Assembly: GCA_016721115.1 (NCBI GenBank)
Contig: JADKIW010000001.1
Span: 4,293,501 to 4,357,500, forward strand
Source of the DNA: Candidatus Defluviilinea proxima
Lineage (GTDB): Bacteria; Chloroflexota; Anaerolineae; Anaerolineales; Villigracilaceae
Length of the DNA stretch: 64,000 nt
Direction of reading: 5' to 3'
This document shows, in pieces, positions 47,673-57,681 of this stretch. Numbering within the stretch: the stretch's first letter is position 1; each line of letters starts with the position of its first letter. The position numbers and the translations under genes are program-made. Below the pieces are notes generated by a model. That model had not been told where the DNA came from. It searched no databases and worked only from the letters and a program-made list of their open reading frames with translations.

Positions 47673-49067
47673 CTATCCCATCTTTGCTGCGCGTGCGCGC
47701 ACATCTTCGATCGTGCCTGCCATCATAAAGGCTTGCTCGGGCAGATCGTCGCATTTGCCATCCAGAATTTCACGGAAGCCACGCACCGTATCCTGAAGAG
47801 GAACATATGCCCCAGGGATGCCGGTGAAGCGTTCCGCCACATAGAACGGTTGGGAGAAGAAACGTTCGATCTTACGAGCGCGAGACACGATAAGTTTATC
47901 GTCTTCTGAAAGTTCATCGATACCGAGAATGGCGATGATATCCTGCAAGTCCTTATAGCGCTGAAGAACACGCTGGACTTCGCGTGCAGTTCGATAGTGT
48001 TCATCGCCCACGATGTTGGGATCAAGAATTCGGGATGTGGAAACGAGCGGATCCACTGCGGGGTAAATACCTTTTTCTACGATGGAACGTTCGAGAGCAA
48101 TGGTCGCATCGAGGTGGGTAAAGGTCGCCACAGGAGCAGGATCGGAGTAATCGTCAGCGGGCACATACACAGCCTGCATGGACGTGATCGAGCCGGTGCG
48201 AGTGGAGGTAATACGTTCCTGCAACTCACCCATTTCAGTGGCGAGCGTGGGCTGGTATCCCACCGCAGAAGGCATACGTCCAAGCAACGCCGACACTTCA
48301 GAACCAGACATCGAGAAACGGAAGATGTTATCTACGAAGAGCAACACGTCCTTGCCTTGGTCACGGAAGTATTCAGCCATCGAGAGTGCAGAAAGCGCAA
48401 CGCGCAGACGCACACCAGAGGGCTCGTTCATCTGACCGTAGACCATGACGGTGTCTTTCATAACACCGGACTCGAGCATTTCACGATAGAGTTGTGTTCC
48501 TTCGCGGGTACGCTCACCCACGCCAGCAAACACGGAGTTGCCTTCGTGCTCTGTCGCAACAGAGCGAATGAGTTCCATGATGATAACTGTCTTGCCTGTG
48601 CCTGCGCCACCGAAGATACCGGTCTTACCACCTTTGGTGAACGGAGCGATCAAGTCAACGACTTTGATACCAGTCTCGAACACTTCCACACGGGTGGATT
48701 GTTCAGAGAACAGAGGTGCGCGGCGGTGAATAGGATAACGCGCACTTGCCGCAATATCCCCTTTCTTATCGATCGGTTTACCCAACACATTGAAGATACG
48801 TCCCAATGTAGCCGGGCCAACAGGGACCGAAATGGGAGCGCCCGTTGCTACTGCAGGAACGCCACGCTGTAGACCATCCGTCGAGTCCATGGATACCGTG
48901 CGGACCCAACCGTTGCCAAGATGTTTCTGTACTTCAAGGACAAGCGGCTCTTTATCTTTGCGAGCCACCTCGATCGCTTCATAAAGTTCGGGGACGTTCC
49001 CTTCGGAAAATTCAACGTCCACCACACCACCAAGAATTTGTACGACACGGCCATTTGCATTTGCCAT
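47673..49067 (-). CDS. atpD: ATP synthase F1 beta subunit (catalytic)
   Basis: 464 aa. Walker A GGAGTGKT (153-160), catalytic Glu in AGVGERTREG (about 184-190), Walker B VLLFVDNIFRFS, and the DELSEDDK segment near the C-terminus are all present. MANANGRVVQILGGVVDVEF opens it. It hydrolyses or makes ATP with AtpA in the F1 head. GGAGGAA precedes the ATG, which begins 13 bases after atpG. Confidence 0.98.
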   Translation of the reverse strand: MANANGRVVQILGGVVDVEFSEGNVPELYEAIEVARKDKEPLVLEVQKHLGNGWVRTVSMDSTDGLQRGVPAVATGAPISVPVGPATLGRIFNVLGKPIDKKGDIAASARYPIHRRAPLFSEQSTRVEVFETGIKVVDLIAPFTKGGKTGIFGGAGTGKTVIIMELIRSVATEHEGNSVFAGVGERTREGTQLYREMLESGVMKDTVMVYGQMNEPSGVRLRVALSALSMAEYFRDQGKDVLLFVDNIFRFSMSGSEVSALLGRMPSAVGYQPTLATEMGELQERITSTRTGSITSMQAVYVPADDYSDPAPVATFTHLDATIALERSIVEKGIYPAVDPLVSTSRILDPNIVGDEHYRTAREVQRVLQRYKDLQDIIAILGIDELSEDDKLIVSRARKIERFFSQPFYVAERFTGIPGAYVPLQDTVRGFREILDGKCDDLPEQAFMMAGTIEDVRARAAKMG

Positions 49068-49079
49068 GAGTTCCTCCAG

Positions 49080-49970
49080 TTATTTCGCGGCCAGCGCTTC
49101 TGCGCCGCCGACAATGTCCAAAATATCGTTCGTGATCGTTTGTTGTCTTACCTTGTTATAAGCCAGTTGCAAAGCACCGATCAATTCCTTTGCGTTATCG
49201 GTCGCATTACGCATGGCCACCATACGCGCGGCATGTTCGCTCGCTTGCGATTCAAGAATAGCCTGATAGACCTGCAACGCAGTAAAACGCGGGATGATCT
49301 CATCGAGGATCTCGCGCATATCTGGTTCATATTCATACGCGGCATGCGGACCCGTATGCTGTTGCTCAAAATCCTTTACCAATCCTTCCCCGGCAAGTTC
49401 CAGCGGCAGAAGGCGTTTGACTGTGGTGACCTGACGGGCCATGTTGATGAAGTCGGTATACACCAAAAAGACTTCATCCACGTCGCCGTTCATAAACTCA
49501 TTCACAGCCAACCGTCCAATCGCAGAGACATCTGCAAAAGAAGGTGCGGCAGGGATATTGCTAAAATCCGCGATCACATTCTTGCGACGGCGGAAAAGCA
49601 GGTCACGGCCTTTACGGCCGACAGCTATATATTTAACGGGAACAGGATTCTTGTCGAAGCGTGAAGCGACGAAACGGATCACGTTCGAGTTATACGCGCC
49701 AGCCAACCCACGGTCACCTGTCACAACAACAACCAATGTGTTGTTTACAGACTTTCGATCAGCCAGCAACGGATGCAGGGTATCGCGGCCGGGTTGTTCG
49801 GCAACATGCTTCAAAACCTGCCAGGCTTTGGTCGCATAAGAACGCGTTGCAGAGACCGCAGCAATCGCTTTGCGGACCTTACTCGCGCTGACAGTTTCCA
49901 AGGCACGCGTAACCTGCGAAATGTTTTTGACGCTCCGAATTCGGAGCCGCATTTCACGAGCAGATGCCAT
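49080..49970 (-). CDS. atpG: ATP synthase F1 gamma subunit
   Basis: 296 aa. MASAREMRLRIRSVKNISQVTRALETVSASKVRKA is the conserved N-terminal helix of the rotary shaft; TGDRGLAGAYNSNV follows, and the C-terminus AMRNATDNAKELIGALQLAYNKVRQQTITNDILDIVGGAEAL is typical. It sits between atpA and atpD with a 3-base gap from atpA. Confidence 0.97.
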   Translation of the reverse strand: MASAREMRLRIRSVKNISQVTRALETVSASKVRKAIAAVSATRSYATKAWQVLKHVAEQPGRDTLHPLLADRKSVNNTLVVVVTGDRGLAGAYNSNVIRFVASRFDKNPVPVKYIAVGRKGRDLLFRRRKNVIADFSNIPAAPSFADVSAIGRLAVNEFMNGDVDEVFLVYTDFINMARQVTTVKRLLPLELAGEGLVKDFEQQHTGPHAAYEYEPDMREILDEIIPRFTALQVYQAILESQASEHAARMVAMRNATDNAKELIGALQLAYNKVRQQTITNDILDIVGGAEALAAK

Positions 49971-49973
49971 GGG

Positions 49974-51638
49974 TTATGCCTGCCATCCAGCGCGGAAGCC
50001 ATCCAGCGCTTTGATTAACTTTTCCTTGTTTTCGTCGGTAATTCTATTTTTCTCGAGAATATCTTTGCCAACTTCGGGGTAGGATGTTTCCATGTAACGA
50101 ACCAAGTCCACTTGCCACTGGGCCATCTTCTCAACAGGCACACTGCTGGCAAATCCATTTGTGCCAGCGAAAATAATAATGACCTGATTGTAAAGTTCCA
50201 CAGGCGAGTATTGTGGTTGCTTGAGGATCTCTTGCATCCGTTGACCCTGATTCAGTTGGTTCTGAGTGTTCTTATCAAGATCAGACGCCATGAGCGCGAA
50301 CGCAGCCAACTCACGATAAGCGGCCATGTCGAGGCGCAAGCGACCTGCCACCTGCTTCATGGCTTTGGTTTGAGCATCACCACCTACGCGAGAGACCGAG
50401 ATACCTACGTTCACTGCAGGGCGAATACCAGCGTTGAACAGGTTACCTTCGAGGTAGATCTGCCCATCTGTAATGGAAATAACGTTCGTGGGAATGTAAG
50501 CCGAAACATCGCCAAGCAATGTTTCGATGATCGGTAAAGCTGTCAAAGAACCACCGGTTCCTGCAACTTTCACAACCTTGTGATTGTCGGCATCACTCAT
50601 TGCCTTGAGCGCTTCACCCGCCTCATGCCCAGACATCGGACCTCGATAAACCGTACCGTTCACTGCATCGCTCTCAGATGCAAGTTCACCGCCGAAACTT
50701 TTCTTTGTGATCACATAGCTATTGGCGAGACGAGCCGCGCGTTCGAGCAAGCGAGAGTGCAGATAGAACACATCACCAGGGTACGCCTCACGACCGGGAG
50801 GGCGACGAAGCAACAAAGAGACCTGACGATACGCCCAAGCATGCTTGGAAAGATCATCATAAATGATCAATGCATCGCGTCCGCTTTCCATGAATTCTTC
50901 ACCCATCGCGCAGGCCGCGTATGGAGCAATATATTGCAAAGCAGCAGATTCTTCTGCAGAAGCGATCATCACAATCGTGTGAGCCATCGCGCCGTATTTT
51001 TCAAGAATACCAACTGTACGAGCGACAGCCGCTTTCTTTTGACCAATCGCCACATAGATACAAACCAGATCTTTGCCTTTTTGATTGATGATCGTATCGA
51101 TGGCAACAGCCGTCTTACCGGTTTGGCGGTCACCGATGATCAATTGACGTTGTCCGCGACCAACAGGGATCATGGAGTCAATGGACTTGATACCGGTCTG
51201 CACCGGGGTATCCACATCCTGACGTTCCACCACACCCGGAGCAATGCGCTCAATTGGGCGGAAACCCGTTGTTGCAATGGGTCCCTTTGCGTCAATCGGT
51301 TCTCCCAAAGCGTTGACAACACGTCCGATCAAGGCATCACCAACAGGTACAGAAGCGATGCGTCCCGTAGCACTTACAGACATTCCTTCGGTGATCCCCT
51401 CGTACTCACCCATCACGATCACACCAACAGTATCCTCTTCAAGATTAAAGGCCGTCCCCATAACACCATTGGAAAACTGCACGAGTTCCTGGGCACTGAC
51501 ATTGGCCAGACCCTTCACACGCGCAATACCGTCGCCAGCTTCAACGACCGTACCAACATCGCTGACGCCGACTTTCGGCTCAAATAGATCAATTTGTTTC
51601 TGCAAATCACCTGCTATTTGCTTGACCAGGTCTGTCAT
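49974..51638 (-). CDS. atpA: ATP synthase F1 alpha subunit
   Basis: 554 aa, about 50 more than the common length. Walker A GDRQTGKT lies at 169-176. DVGTVVEAGDGIARVKGL opens the beta barrel, and VSRVGGDAQTKAMKQVAG and the C-terminal helices follow. GGAGGAA precedes the ATG. It is the first gene of the operon here; no atpH, atpF, atpE or atpB lies upstream, so the delta and Fo subunits must be encoded elsewhere. Confidence 0.97.
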   Translation of the reverse strand: MTDLVKQIAGDLQKQIDLFEPKVGVSDVGTVVEAGDGIARVKGLANVSAQELVQFSNGVMGTAFNLEEDTVGVIVMGEYEGITEGMSVSATGRIASVPVGDALIGRVVNALGEPIDAKGPIATTGFRPIERIAPGVVERQDVDTPVQTGIKSIDSMIPVGRGQRQLIIGDRQTGKTAVAIDTIINQKGKDLVCIYVAIGQKKAAVARTVGILEKYGAMAHTIVMIASAEESAALQYIAPYAACAMGEEFMESGRDALIIYDDLSKHAWAYRQVSLLLRRPPGREAYPGDVFYLHSRLLERAARLANSYVITKKSFGGELASESDAVNGTVYRGPMSGHEAGEALKAMSDADNHKVVKVAGTGGSLTALPIIETLLGDVSAYIPTNVISITDGQIYLEGNLFNAGIRPAVNVGISVSRVGGDAQTKAMKQVAGRLRLDMAAYRELAAFALMASDLDKNTQNQLNQGQRMQEILKQPQYSPVELYNQVIIIFAGTNGFASSVPVEKMAQWQVDLVRYMETSYPEVGKDILEKNRITDENKEKLIKALDGFRAGWQA

Positions 51639-51676
51639 TATTCCTCCACGACAAAATATCGTATTATGTACAAGAA

Positions 51677-51698
51677 CCCGGATAACTTCTTATCCGGG
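51677..51698 (-). promoter_or_regulatory. Hairpin in the atpA leader
   Basis: A 9-bp perfect stem CCCGGATAA/TTATCCGGG with a 4-base loop, 39 bases before the atpA ATG. On the minus strand TTCTTGT follows. It could be an attenuator or a stability hairpin in the operon leader. The rest of the 230-base divergent gap holds the ddl-like promoter and nothing else I can name. Confidence 0.45.
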
Positions 51699-51809
51699 CA
51701 TATGGGCATTTTGTGTGCAATCCCTTCGTGAGGAGGCGCACAATCGCGTCAATGATACCTGAAAGGCTCATCATTGTCTAGTTACAATTGCAGTAGCGCA
51801 TCATAACCC

Positions 51810-51837
51810 TTGCAAACGTGATGGGTTGTAATATACT
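51810..51837 (+). promoter_or_regulatory. Predicted promoter of the ddl-like gene
   Basis: TTGCAA (51810-51815), 16 bases, TATACT (51832-51837). The expected start lies about 28 bases before the ATG, leaving room for the AAGGAGA ribosome binding site. Confidence 0.5.
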
Positions 51838-51871
51838 CGAAGCGCATTATAGATAACTTTAAGGAGAAAAA

Positions 51872-53005
51872 ATGTTACCTCGCGGAGAAGACAAGCCACC
51901 ATCGCGTCGTTTAAAGAGATACTGGAAGATCGCTGTACTCGCAAACATCAAGGATGACACCAAACCCAAGCCGGAGGGTGTTCCACCAGATGCTTTCGCT
52001 GATTTTGATCATATTGAGACGATAGATTCGATTCGGGCCGCCCTTGAAACTGATGGCCACCAAACCATCTTTATCCAAGCGGACACCGATCTGCCCTACG
52101 CACTTAAAGAAGAAAAGCCCGATATCTGCTTCAACATTGCCGAAGGCCTAGGCGGTGACGCCCGTGAGGCACAGGTCCCTGCCCTGCTCGAAATGCTCCA
52201 AATTCCTTATACCGGCTCACGCGTACTCACCAACGGCATCTCCCTCGATAAAACACTGACCAAACGCATCTGGCGTGATCGCCGTCTCCCAGTAGCACCT
52301 TTTCAAGAGTTCAACATCGGGGACGAACCCCTGCGCTCTGAACTAAAGTTTCCGCTCTTTGTCAAACCCGCTCGCGAAGGCACAGGTATGGGCGTGGACA
52401 CAAAAGCCATCGTCAACAACGAAAAGGAACTGCGCGAACGCGCCCAATACATTATCAATACCTATCAACAACCCGCCCTTGTTGAAACATTCTTGCCAGG
52501 AAGAGAATTTACTGTCGGCATCATGGGGCGTGCAGATGCAAAACTCTACTCACGCCACCCCGAATGGTATGAAAAGGATGGTTTTCACCGTTTCCCAGTG
52601 CTCGAATTGGAAATGAGTCGTTCCGTCACACCAAATATATACAGTCAGGAATCAAAATCCAAAGAAGTGGGAGAAGAAGGCGCGCCTGACTACGTCTGCC
52701 CTGCAAATTTGGACCCTGAACTCGAGAAGAAACTCAAACACTTCGCCTTACGCGCACATCAGCTCCTTTACGCCCTCGATATCTCCCGCACAGACATTCG
52801 CCTCGATGAGGAAGGCAATCCCCGTTTACTGGAGATCAATACGCTGCCCGGCTTAACACCCGATTACAGCGATCTCTGCCTGCAAAGCAAAGCGGAAGGC
52901 ATTCGATACGAAGATCTGATCCTCGAGATCCTATACCTCGGAGCTTCTCGCTGGGGAATGGTGGAACCCCGAGACATCATGCTTGGGAATTCAAAGAGCC
53001 GATAA
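51872..53005 (+). CDS. D-alanine--D-alanine ligase-like ATP-grasp protein
   Basis: 377 aa. It follows the ATP-grasp order of Ddl: KPDICFNIAEGLGGDAREAQVPALLEMLQIPYTGS, then SLDKTLTKRIWRDRRLPVAPF, FPLFVKPAREGTGMGVDTKAIV, and C-terminal RTDIRLDEEGNPRLLEINTLPGLTPDYSDL. The last motif carries the Mg-binding Asp, Glu and Asn. The N-terminal region is longer than in classic Ddl and the LSKTLVKR-type loop is changed, so a different carboxylate/amine pair is possible. A terminator follows. Confidence 0.88.
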   Translation: MLPRGEDKPPSRRLKRYWKIAVLANIKDDTKPKPEGVPPDAFADFDHIETIDSIRAALETDGHQTIFIQADTDLPYALKEEKPDICFNIAEGLGGDAREAQVPALLEMLQIPYTGSRVLTNGISLDKTLTKRIWRDRRLPVAPFQEFNIGDEPLRSELKFPLFVKPAREGTGMGVDTKAIVNNEKELRERAQYIINTYQQPALVETFLPGREFTVGIMGRADAKLYSRHPEWYEKDGFHRFPVLELEMSRSVTPNIYSQESKSKEVGEEGAPDYVCPANLDPELEKKLKHFALRAHQLLYALDISRTDIRLDEEGNPRLLEINTLPGLTPDYSDLCLQSKAEGIRYEDLILEILYLGASRWGMVEPRDIMLGNSKSR

Positions 53006-53028
53006 CGCAACACCTTCTAACAAGATAT

Positions 53029-53073
53029 AACTCACCCCGAAATTGTTCTTTCGAGGGTGAGTTTATTTTTTAA
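53029..53073 (+). terminator. Rho-independent terminator after the ddl-like gene
   Basis: Stem AACTCACCC/GGGTGAGTT with a further CGAAA/TTTCG inner pairing, followed by TTATTTTTT. Confidence 0.85.
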
Positions 53074-53216
53074 CCCATAATTCAAAATAAATCAAGGGGA
53101 ATACATTTCAGGCAACCCACACAAAGTCTCCACAATTCAATAACCGTATCTCTACAATTGGTTCATATACTGTAGTGACTTACAGAAATATAACTAGCAA
53201 CAGAAAGGTCTCTAAT

Positions 53217-54677
53217 TTGACAACCACGTCGGGAAGAACAAAACAGCGCATATGGATCATCGTCATCGTCGCGGCGCTCGCAGTGACAGGATGGTACGCA
53301 TTTCGGTTGAAAGGTAGAGCAACTTCGCAGACCGCCGACAATTCAACTACGCAAACGGCTATCGCAAGGCAAGGCAACTTGACCCTTTCAGCAACTGGAT
53401 CTGGCACATTGATCGCACAAACAGATGCAAGTTTCGGCTTCGAAACCAGCGGGCAGGTCACACAAGTCAATGTGAAGGTAGGAGATCAAGTAGAAGCTGG
53501 AGAAGTGCTGGCTCAATTAGACGATACGCTCGCACAGATGGAATATGCAGAAGCTCAACAGGCGTTACAGGAACTGCGCTCCCCCGCCTCCATAGCCGTT
53601 GTGCAACAAGAAATTGCAACAGCAAAGGATGCAAAAGTTGCGGCAAGGGATTGGCTGGTGTATCTATTCAGCGCAGAAGTAATAGATGCAGAAGATAATC
53701 TCAACGCCGCCAAGGAAAGGCTGGCTGAAGCACAAGCGAATGCGAAGGCCAATCCATCAGATGCGACCGCTGCAGAAGTGAAAAAGCAGGAAAAGTCAGT
53801 TGATTATCTCAATGACAAACTATCACAAGCGTGGACGTATTACGAAGATTACTATCTGCCTGAAACCTTTACACAATACGAACAACAAGGTCGAAATCGT
53901 GTAGTAAAGACAGAAACAGATCCACTTACTGGCAAAGAAATACCGGTGATCAGGGGAGCATCCACGGCCGATACTGCCAAGGCACGCAACGACTATGCTC
54001 AAGCAATTGAGACGATCAAAGACGGAGAACTTTATCTTGAGGCGTTGGATACAGGCACGATCCCTGAAGGTGCCACCGGCGAAAAATTAAACACGCTTTA
54101 TCAGGCACAGCAAGCCGTAAAAGACGCTCAATCTGCAATTAATAAAACGAAGTTGATCGCCCCTATCAGCGGGATAGTTACATCCTTTGGTGTAAATGTC
54201 GGCGAACAAGCCAGTACATCTTCGACGATCACCATCTCGCAATTGGACCAACCATATATGGTAGATGCCTATCTCGACCAAGCGGATTGGGACGCCACCA
54301 AAATTGGCAACAAAGTCAACGTGATCTTCGAATTGATTTCCGAGCAGACCTTCCCCGGGACGATAACAACCGTTTACCCTGAGTTAGTTGCATCAGGCAA
54401 TTCGTCGCTGGTACATATCGTTGTGCAGTTAGATAGAAGTCTCAGCCAGAATTTGCCCGTTGGAACAGGAGCAACCGTAAGCGTAGTAGGAGGCGAAGCT
54501 AAGGATGTGGTGCTGGTGCCAGTGGAAGCGATCCACAAAACAAAGGGTGAGTACGCAGTTACAGTCATCCAAAATGGAGATCAAGTGGAGCGGAGCGTTG
54601 AAATTGGCATTCAGGATGATACCTACGTTGAGATCAAATCTGGACTCGATGCGGGTGAAACCGTGGTGACGGAATAA
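53217..54677 (+). CDS. HlyD-family membrane fusion adaptor, paralogue 1
   Basis: 486 aa from a TTG at 53217 (AGAAAGG 8 bases upstream; a GTG at 53175 is the alternative). It has one N-terminal helix (IWIIVIVAALAVTGWYAF), then the first lipoyl half FETSGQVTQVNVKVGDQVEAGEVLAQLDD, a long Ala/Gln/Lys-rich coiled-coil hairpin, the second lipoyl half LIAPISGIVTSFGVNVGEQAS, and a beta barrel ending in a C-terminal domain. It should form the periplasmic or extracytoplasmic tube of a MacAB-type exporter. It is the first of four adjacent paralogues. Confidence 0.88.
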   Translation: MTTTSGRTKQRIWIIVIVAALAVTGWYAFRLKGRATSQTADNSTTQTAIARQGNLTLSATGSGTLIAQTDASFGFETSGQVTQVNVKVGDQVEAGEVLAQLDDTLAQMEYAEAQQALQELRSPASIAVVQQEIATAKDAKVAARDWLVYLFSAEVIDAEDNLNAAKERLAEAQANAKANPSDATAAEVKKQEKSVDYLNDKLSQAWTYYEDYYLPETFTQYEQQGRNRVVKTETDPLTGKEIPVIRGASTADTAKARNDYAQAIETIKDGELYLEALDTGTIPEGATGEKLNTLYQAQQAVKDAQSAINKTKLIAPISGIVTSFGVNVGEQASTSSTITISQLDQPYMVDAYLDQADWDATKIGNKVNVIFELISEQTFPGTITTVYPELVASGNSSLVHIVVQLDRSLSQNLPVGTGATVSVVGGEAKDVVLVPVEAIHKTKGEYAVTVIQNGDQVERSVEIGIQDDTYVEIKSGLDAGETVVTE

Positions 54678-54682
54678 ACAAT

Positions 54683-56134
54683 ATGGCAACGACAAAATTT
54701 TTGAAACGCTCGAACAAAAGTGGATGGATCATTTCATCTGTAGTTGTTTTGGCAATTGTATTGAGCATGACAGGGTATTACTACAGCAAATCAAAATCTA
54801 CTAACGCTATTCAAGCAACGCTTGAGACTTCAACCATTGGCACCGGAGATATTATTCTCTCGGCATCAGGGCTTGGCACACTAATTCCCAGTGAGGAAGT
54901 TTCTTTTGGCTTCGACAATAGTGGCAAGGTCGAAGAAGTGCTCGTGAAGTTGGGAGATACAGTGGAAGCTGGGCAGGTGCTAGCCACACAGGAAAACTCA
55001 ACCATCGCATTGGAATACAAACGCGCCGAAGCGAACCTTGCGGCATTGTCATCCCCTTCTGCAATTGCATCGGCAGAACAGGCCATGTTCGATGCAAAAG
55101 AGACGCTTGTCTCTGCCAAAGATACCTATCAACATATGATCGGACCTGATCTACTGATCGCGCAAGAGAATGAACAACAGGCGCAATTAAAAGTGCAAGC
55201 CGCAAAAGATGCGGTGGGACAAGACGCATCCGATGAAAATAAACAATTACTCACCATTGCCGAAACAGCTCTTGAAAATACCGAAAAGATCCTCGCGCAG
55301 GCAAAACGCGATTACGAAGGCAAGTATCTTTTTCAAGAATACTATTTCCCTGTGAGAAACGATAACGGTATCACCATCGACAGGCAGGTCTTCGCCCCCA
55401 CAGAAGCCGAGATCGCAACAGCCCAAGCCGCATACGAACTTGCAAAGGCCAACTTAAGTGATGCACAAAATTATCTTGACATTCTGAATGGCACCAAGAC
55501 AACAAGCGATGTGCCTGTCAGCAGTTTTACATCCATTACAGAAGCAAAGATCGCGTTCGATCAAGCAAAAGCAGATCTTGATGCTACAGAACTGATTGCA
55601 CCCATCAGCGGGACGATCACATCCGTCAGCATAAATCCCGGTGAGAATGTGGGCACTTCGGCAATCATCACTATATCGAACATGTCCCAGCCGTATGTGG
55701 TGGACGCGTATCTCGACGAAACCGATTGGGATAAAGCCAAAGTCGGGTACACAGCAAATGTAACCTTCGACCTGCTTCCAGATAGCACCTATCCCGGGAA
55801 GATCATTCGGGTATATCCAGCTCTTGATGATTCATCGGGCACATCCCTCGTCCATATCCTTGTGCAATTAGATAACAAGATCAATGTCAACATTCCTGCT
55901 GGTGCAACGGTCAGCGTAGATGTGACCGGCGGCGAGGCATTGGATGTCGTCGTCGTGCCAACCTCCGCTTTGAAAGAAGTGGATGGCAAATACACCGTGT
56001 ACTTGATGAAGAACGGCCAGCCTGTAGAACAGAAAGTTGAAATCGGTATTCAAGATATTCTCAACGCCGAAGTTCAATCGGGCCTGCAAACAGGGGACGT
56101 TGTGTTGACGAACGCAACAGACATAAGTGAATGA
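54683..56134 (+). CDS. HlyD-family membrane fusion adaptor, paralogue 2
   Basis: 483 aa, 5 bases after paralogue 1. Same domain order: transmembrane helix (IISSVVVLAIVLSMTGYY), FGFDNSGKVEEVLVKLGDTVEAGQVLATQE, coiled-coil hairpin, LIAPISGTITSVSINPGENVGTS, then YPGKIIRVYPALDDSSGTSLVHI and a barrel. One Lys/Gln-rich helix pair is shorter than in paralogue 1. No separate outer-membrane factor is coded nearby. Confidence 0.88.
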   Translation: MATTKFLKRSNKSGWIISSVVVLAIVLSMTGYYYSKSKSTNAIQATLETSTIGTGDIILSASGLGTLIPSEEVSFGFDNSGKVEEVLVKLGDTVEAGQVLATQENSTIALEYKRAEANLAALSSPSAIASAEQAMFDAKETLVSAKDTYQHMIGPDLLIAQENEQQAQLKVQAAKDAVGQDASDENKQLLTIAETALENTEKILAQAKRDYEGKYLFQEYYFPVRNDNGITIDRQVFAPTEAEIATAQAAYELAKANLSDAQNYLDILNGTKTTSDVPVSSFTSITEAKIAFDQAKADLDATELIAPISGTITSVSINPGENVGTSAIITISNMSQPYVVDAYLDETDWDKAKVGYTANVTFDLLPDSTYPGKIIRVYPALDDSSGTSLVHILVQLDNKINVNIPAGATVSVDVTGGEALDVVVVPTSALKEVDGKYTVYLMKNGQPVEQKVEIGIQDILNAEVQSGLQTGDVVLTNATDISE

Positions 56135-56138
56135 TGCT

Positions 56139-57653
56139 ATGAACACAACACAAAAAGCCAAACACACATCCAAAATACGCATAAGCCGAGTCGCCATAAT
56201 TCTTTTATTGGCAATTCTTCTCGGCGGCGGTGGATATCTTTACTTACGACTCTCTACCCCAACAGCGGATTCAACAACTGAAACCCCGCTTCAAACATCC
56301 AAGGCAACAACTGGGGACTTGGTTCTATTTGCCAGCGGCACAGGGACAGTGAGTCCCGCCGCCGAATCCAGTTTCGGCTTCAACACTAGCGGGCAGGTCA
56401 GCGAGATCAAGGTCAATGTTGGAGATGCAGTGGAAGCGGGTCAGGTGCTTGCACAATTAGACGATACTCAGGCAAAGATAGAACTCGCACAAGCTCAAGA
56501 GGCCATGGATAAACTGACATCGGCCGCCGCGATCGCCACAGTGAAAGGCTCGCTCGCAGAAGCGTTGACCGATTACGACAGTACAAAAAAGACACTCCAA
56601 TATCTCATCAGCCCACAGGTTTTATATTGGGAAGAGAATATCGCAGAACGTGAAAAACTTCTCGCCGCCGCGCAAGCCGCCGCCGAAACTGACACATCCG
56701 AAACCGCCAAACAAAAAGTGGCCCAGATCGAAGCGTCATTGAAATATGCACAAAACTCGTTAGTCTATTACCAACAGGATTACAACGACACCTACGTCAA
56801 GACTAACTTTACACAATATCACGATGTATTTTATCTATCGAGAGGCCTAGTCACCGAGCCGATCAAGGTCGAAGACGAAAATGGGAAAGAGATCAACCTG
56901 GTCTACGCCCCCACCGAAGGCGAGATTGGCATGGCACGCGCCGCCTATAACCTGGCAAAGGCTCAGATCGCTGAATTGCAAACCTATTTGGATGTATTGA
57001 ACGGCGCAGAGATTCCAGAAGACGCCACCGGAGAAAATCTGGCCACTTACATAGAAACCAAACATGCGCTTGAAACAGCTCAATACAACTTGAATGCTAC
57101 AAAACTCATCGCTCCTATCAGTGGAACAATCACCACGCTCGATATCAACGTTGGCGATCTCGTGTCTAGTGGCAGTGCCGTGGTTACCGTATCAAATATC
57201 GATCAGCCCTACACCTTGGATGCATATTTAGATGCAGACAACTGGGGGCAGATCGAAAACGGCTACGAGGTGGAGGTTACTTTCGATATTCTTCCCGACC
57301 AAACTTTCAAAGGAAGTGTCACAAACATCTATCCCACGCTCGACACATCATCAGCAAGTTCAACACTTGTGCATTTCACAGCGCAATTGGATGAAACTAT
57401 TCCTTACGAACTTCCCTCCGGGGCGGCACTATCCATCGAGGTCATCGGCGGGCGGGCAGAGAACACCGTACTGATACCCGTAGAAGCTTTGCATGAATTT
57501 GGTGACGAGCAATATGCGGTATTTGTTATGGAAAATGGACAACCACGTTTACACATTGTGGAAGTCGGGTTGAAAAATCTCACGAAAGCAGAAATTATTT
57601 CCGGTCTGAACGCTGGTGACACTGTCACTACAGGCGTGGTCAAGACCAGGTAA
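56139..57653 (+). CDS. HlyD-family membrane fusion adaptor, paralogue 3
   Basis: 504 aa from ATG 56139 (GTG 56127 overlaps the previous gene and is an alternative). The order is the same: transmembrane helix (VAIILLLAILLGGGGYLYL), FGFNTSGQVSEIKVNVGDAVEAGQVLAQLDD, coiled coil, LIAPISGTITTLDINVGDLVSSG, barrel. The hairpin contains extended Ala/Glu/Gln heptads. The C-terminus ends LNAGDTVTTGVVKTR. Confidence 0.88.
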   Translation: MNTTQKAKHTSKIRISRVAIILLLAILLGGGGYLYLRLSTPTADSTTETPLQTSKATTGDLVLFASGTGTVSPAAESSFGFNTSGQVSEIKVNVGDAVEAGQVLAQLDDTQAKIELAQAQEAMDKLTSAAAIATVKGSLAEALTDYDSTKKTLQYLISPQVLYWEENIAEREKLLAAAQAAAETDTSETAKQKVAQIEASLKYAQNSLVYYQQDYNDTYVKTNFTQYHDVFYLSRGLVTEPIKVEDENGKEINLVYAPTEGEIGMARAAYNLAKAQIAELQTYLDVLNGAEIPEDATGENLATYIETKHALETAQYNLNATKLIAPISGTITTLDINVGDLVSSGSAVVTVSNIDQPYTLDAYLDADNWGQIENGYEVEVTFDILPDQTFKGSVTNIYPTLDTSSASSTLVHFTAQLDETIPYELPSGAALSIEVIGGRAENTVLIPVEALHEFGDEQYAVFVMENGQPRLHIVEVGLKNLTKAEIISGLNAGDTVTTGVVKTR

Positions 57654-57681
57654 TTTATCAAAGGAACATAAAGGACGACAC

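Noticed and set aside
47997..51587. Long plus-strand open frames across atpD, atpG and atpA
   Set aside because: Antisense shadows of highly conserved F1 genes.
51677..51698. Hairpin before atpA as the terminator of an upstream gene
   Set aside because: No minus-strand gene ends upstream of it (the neighbour is divergent), so it is treated as a leader element.
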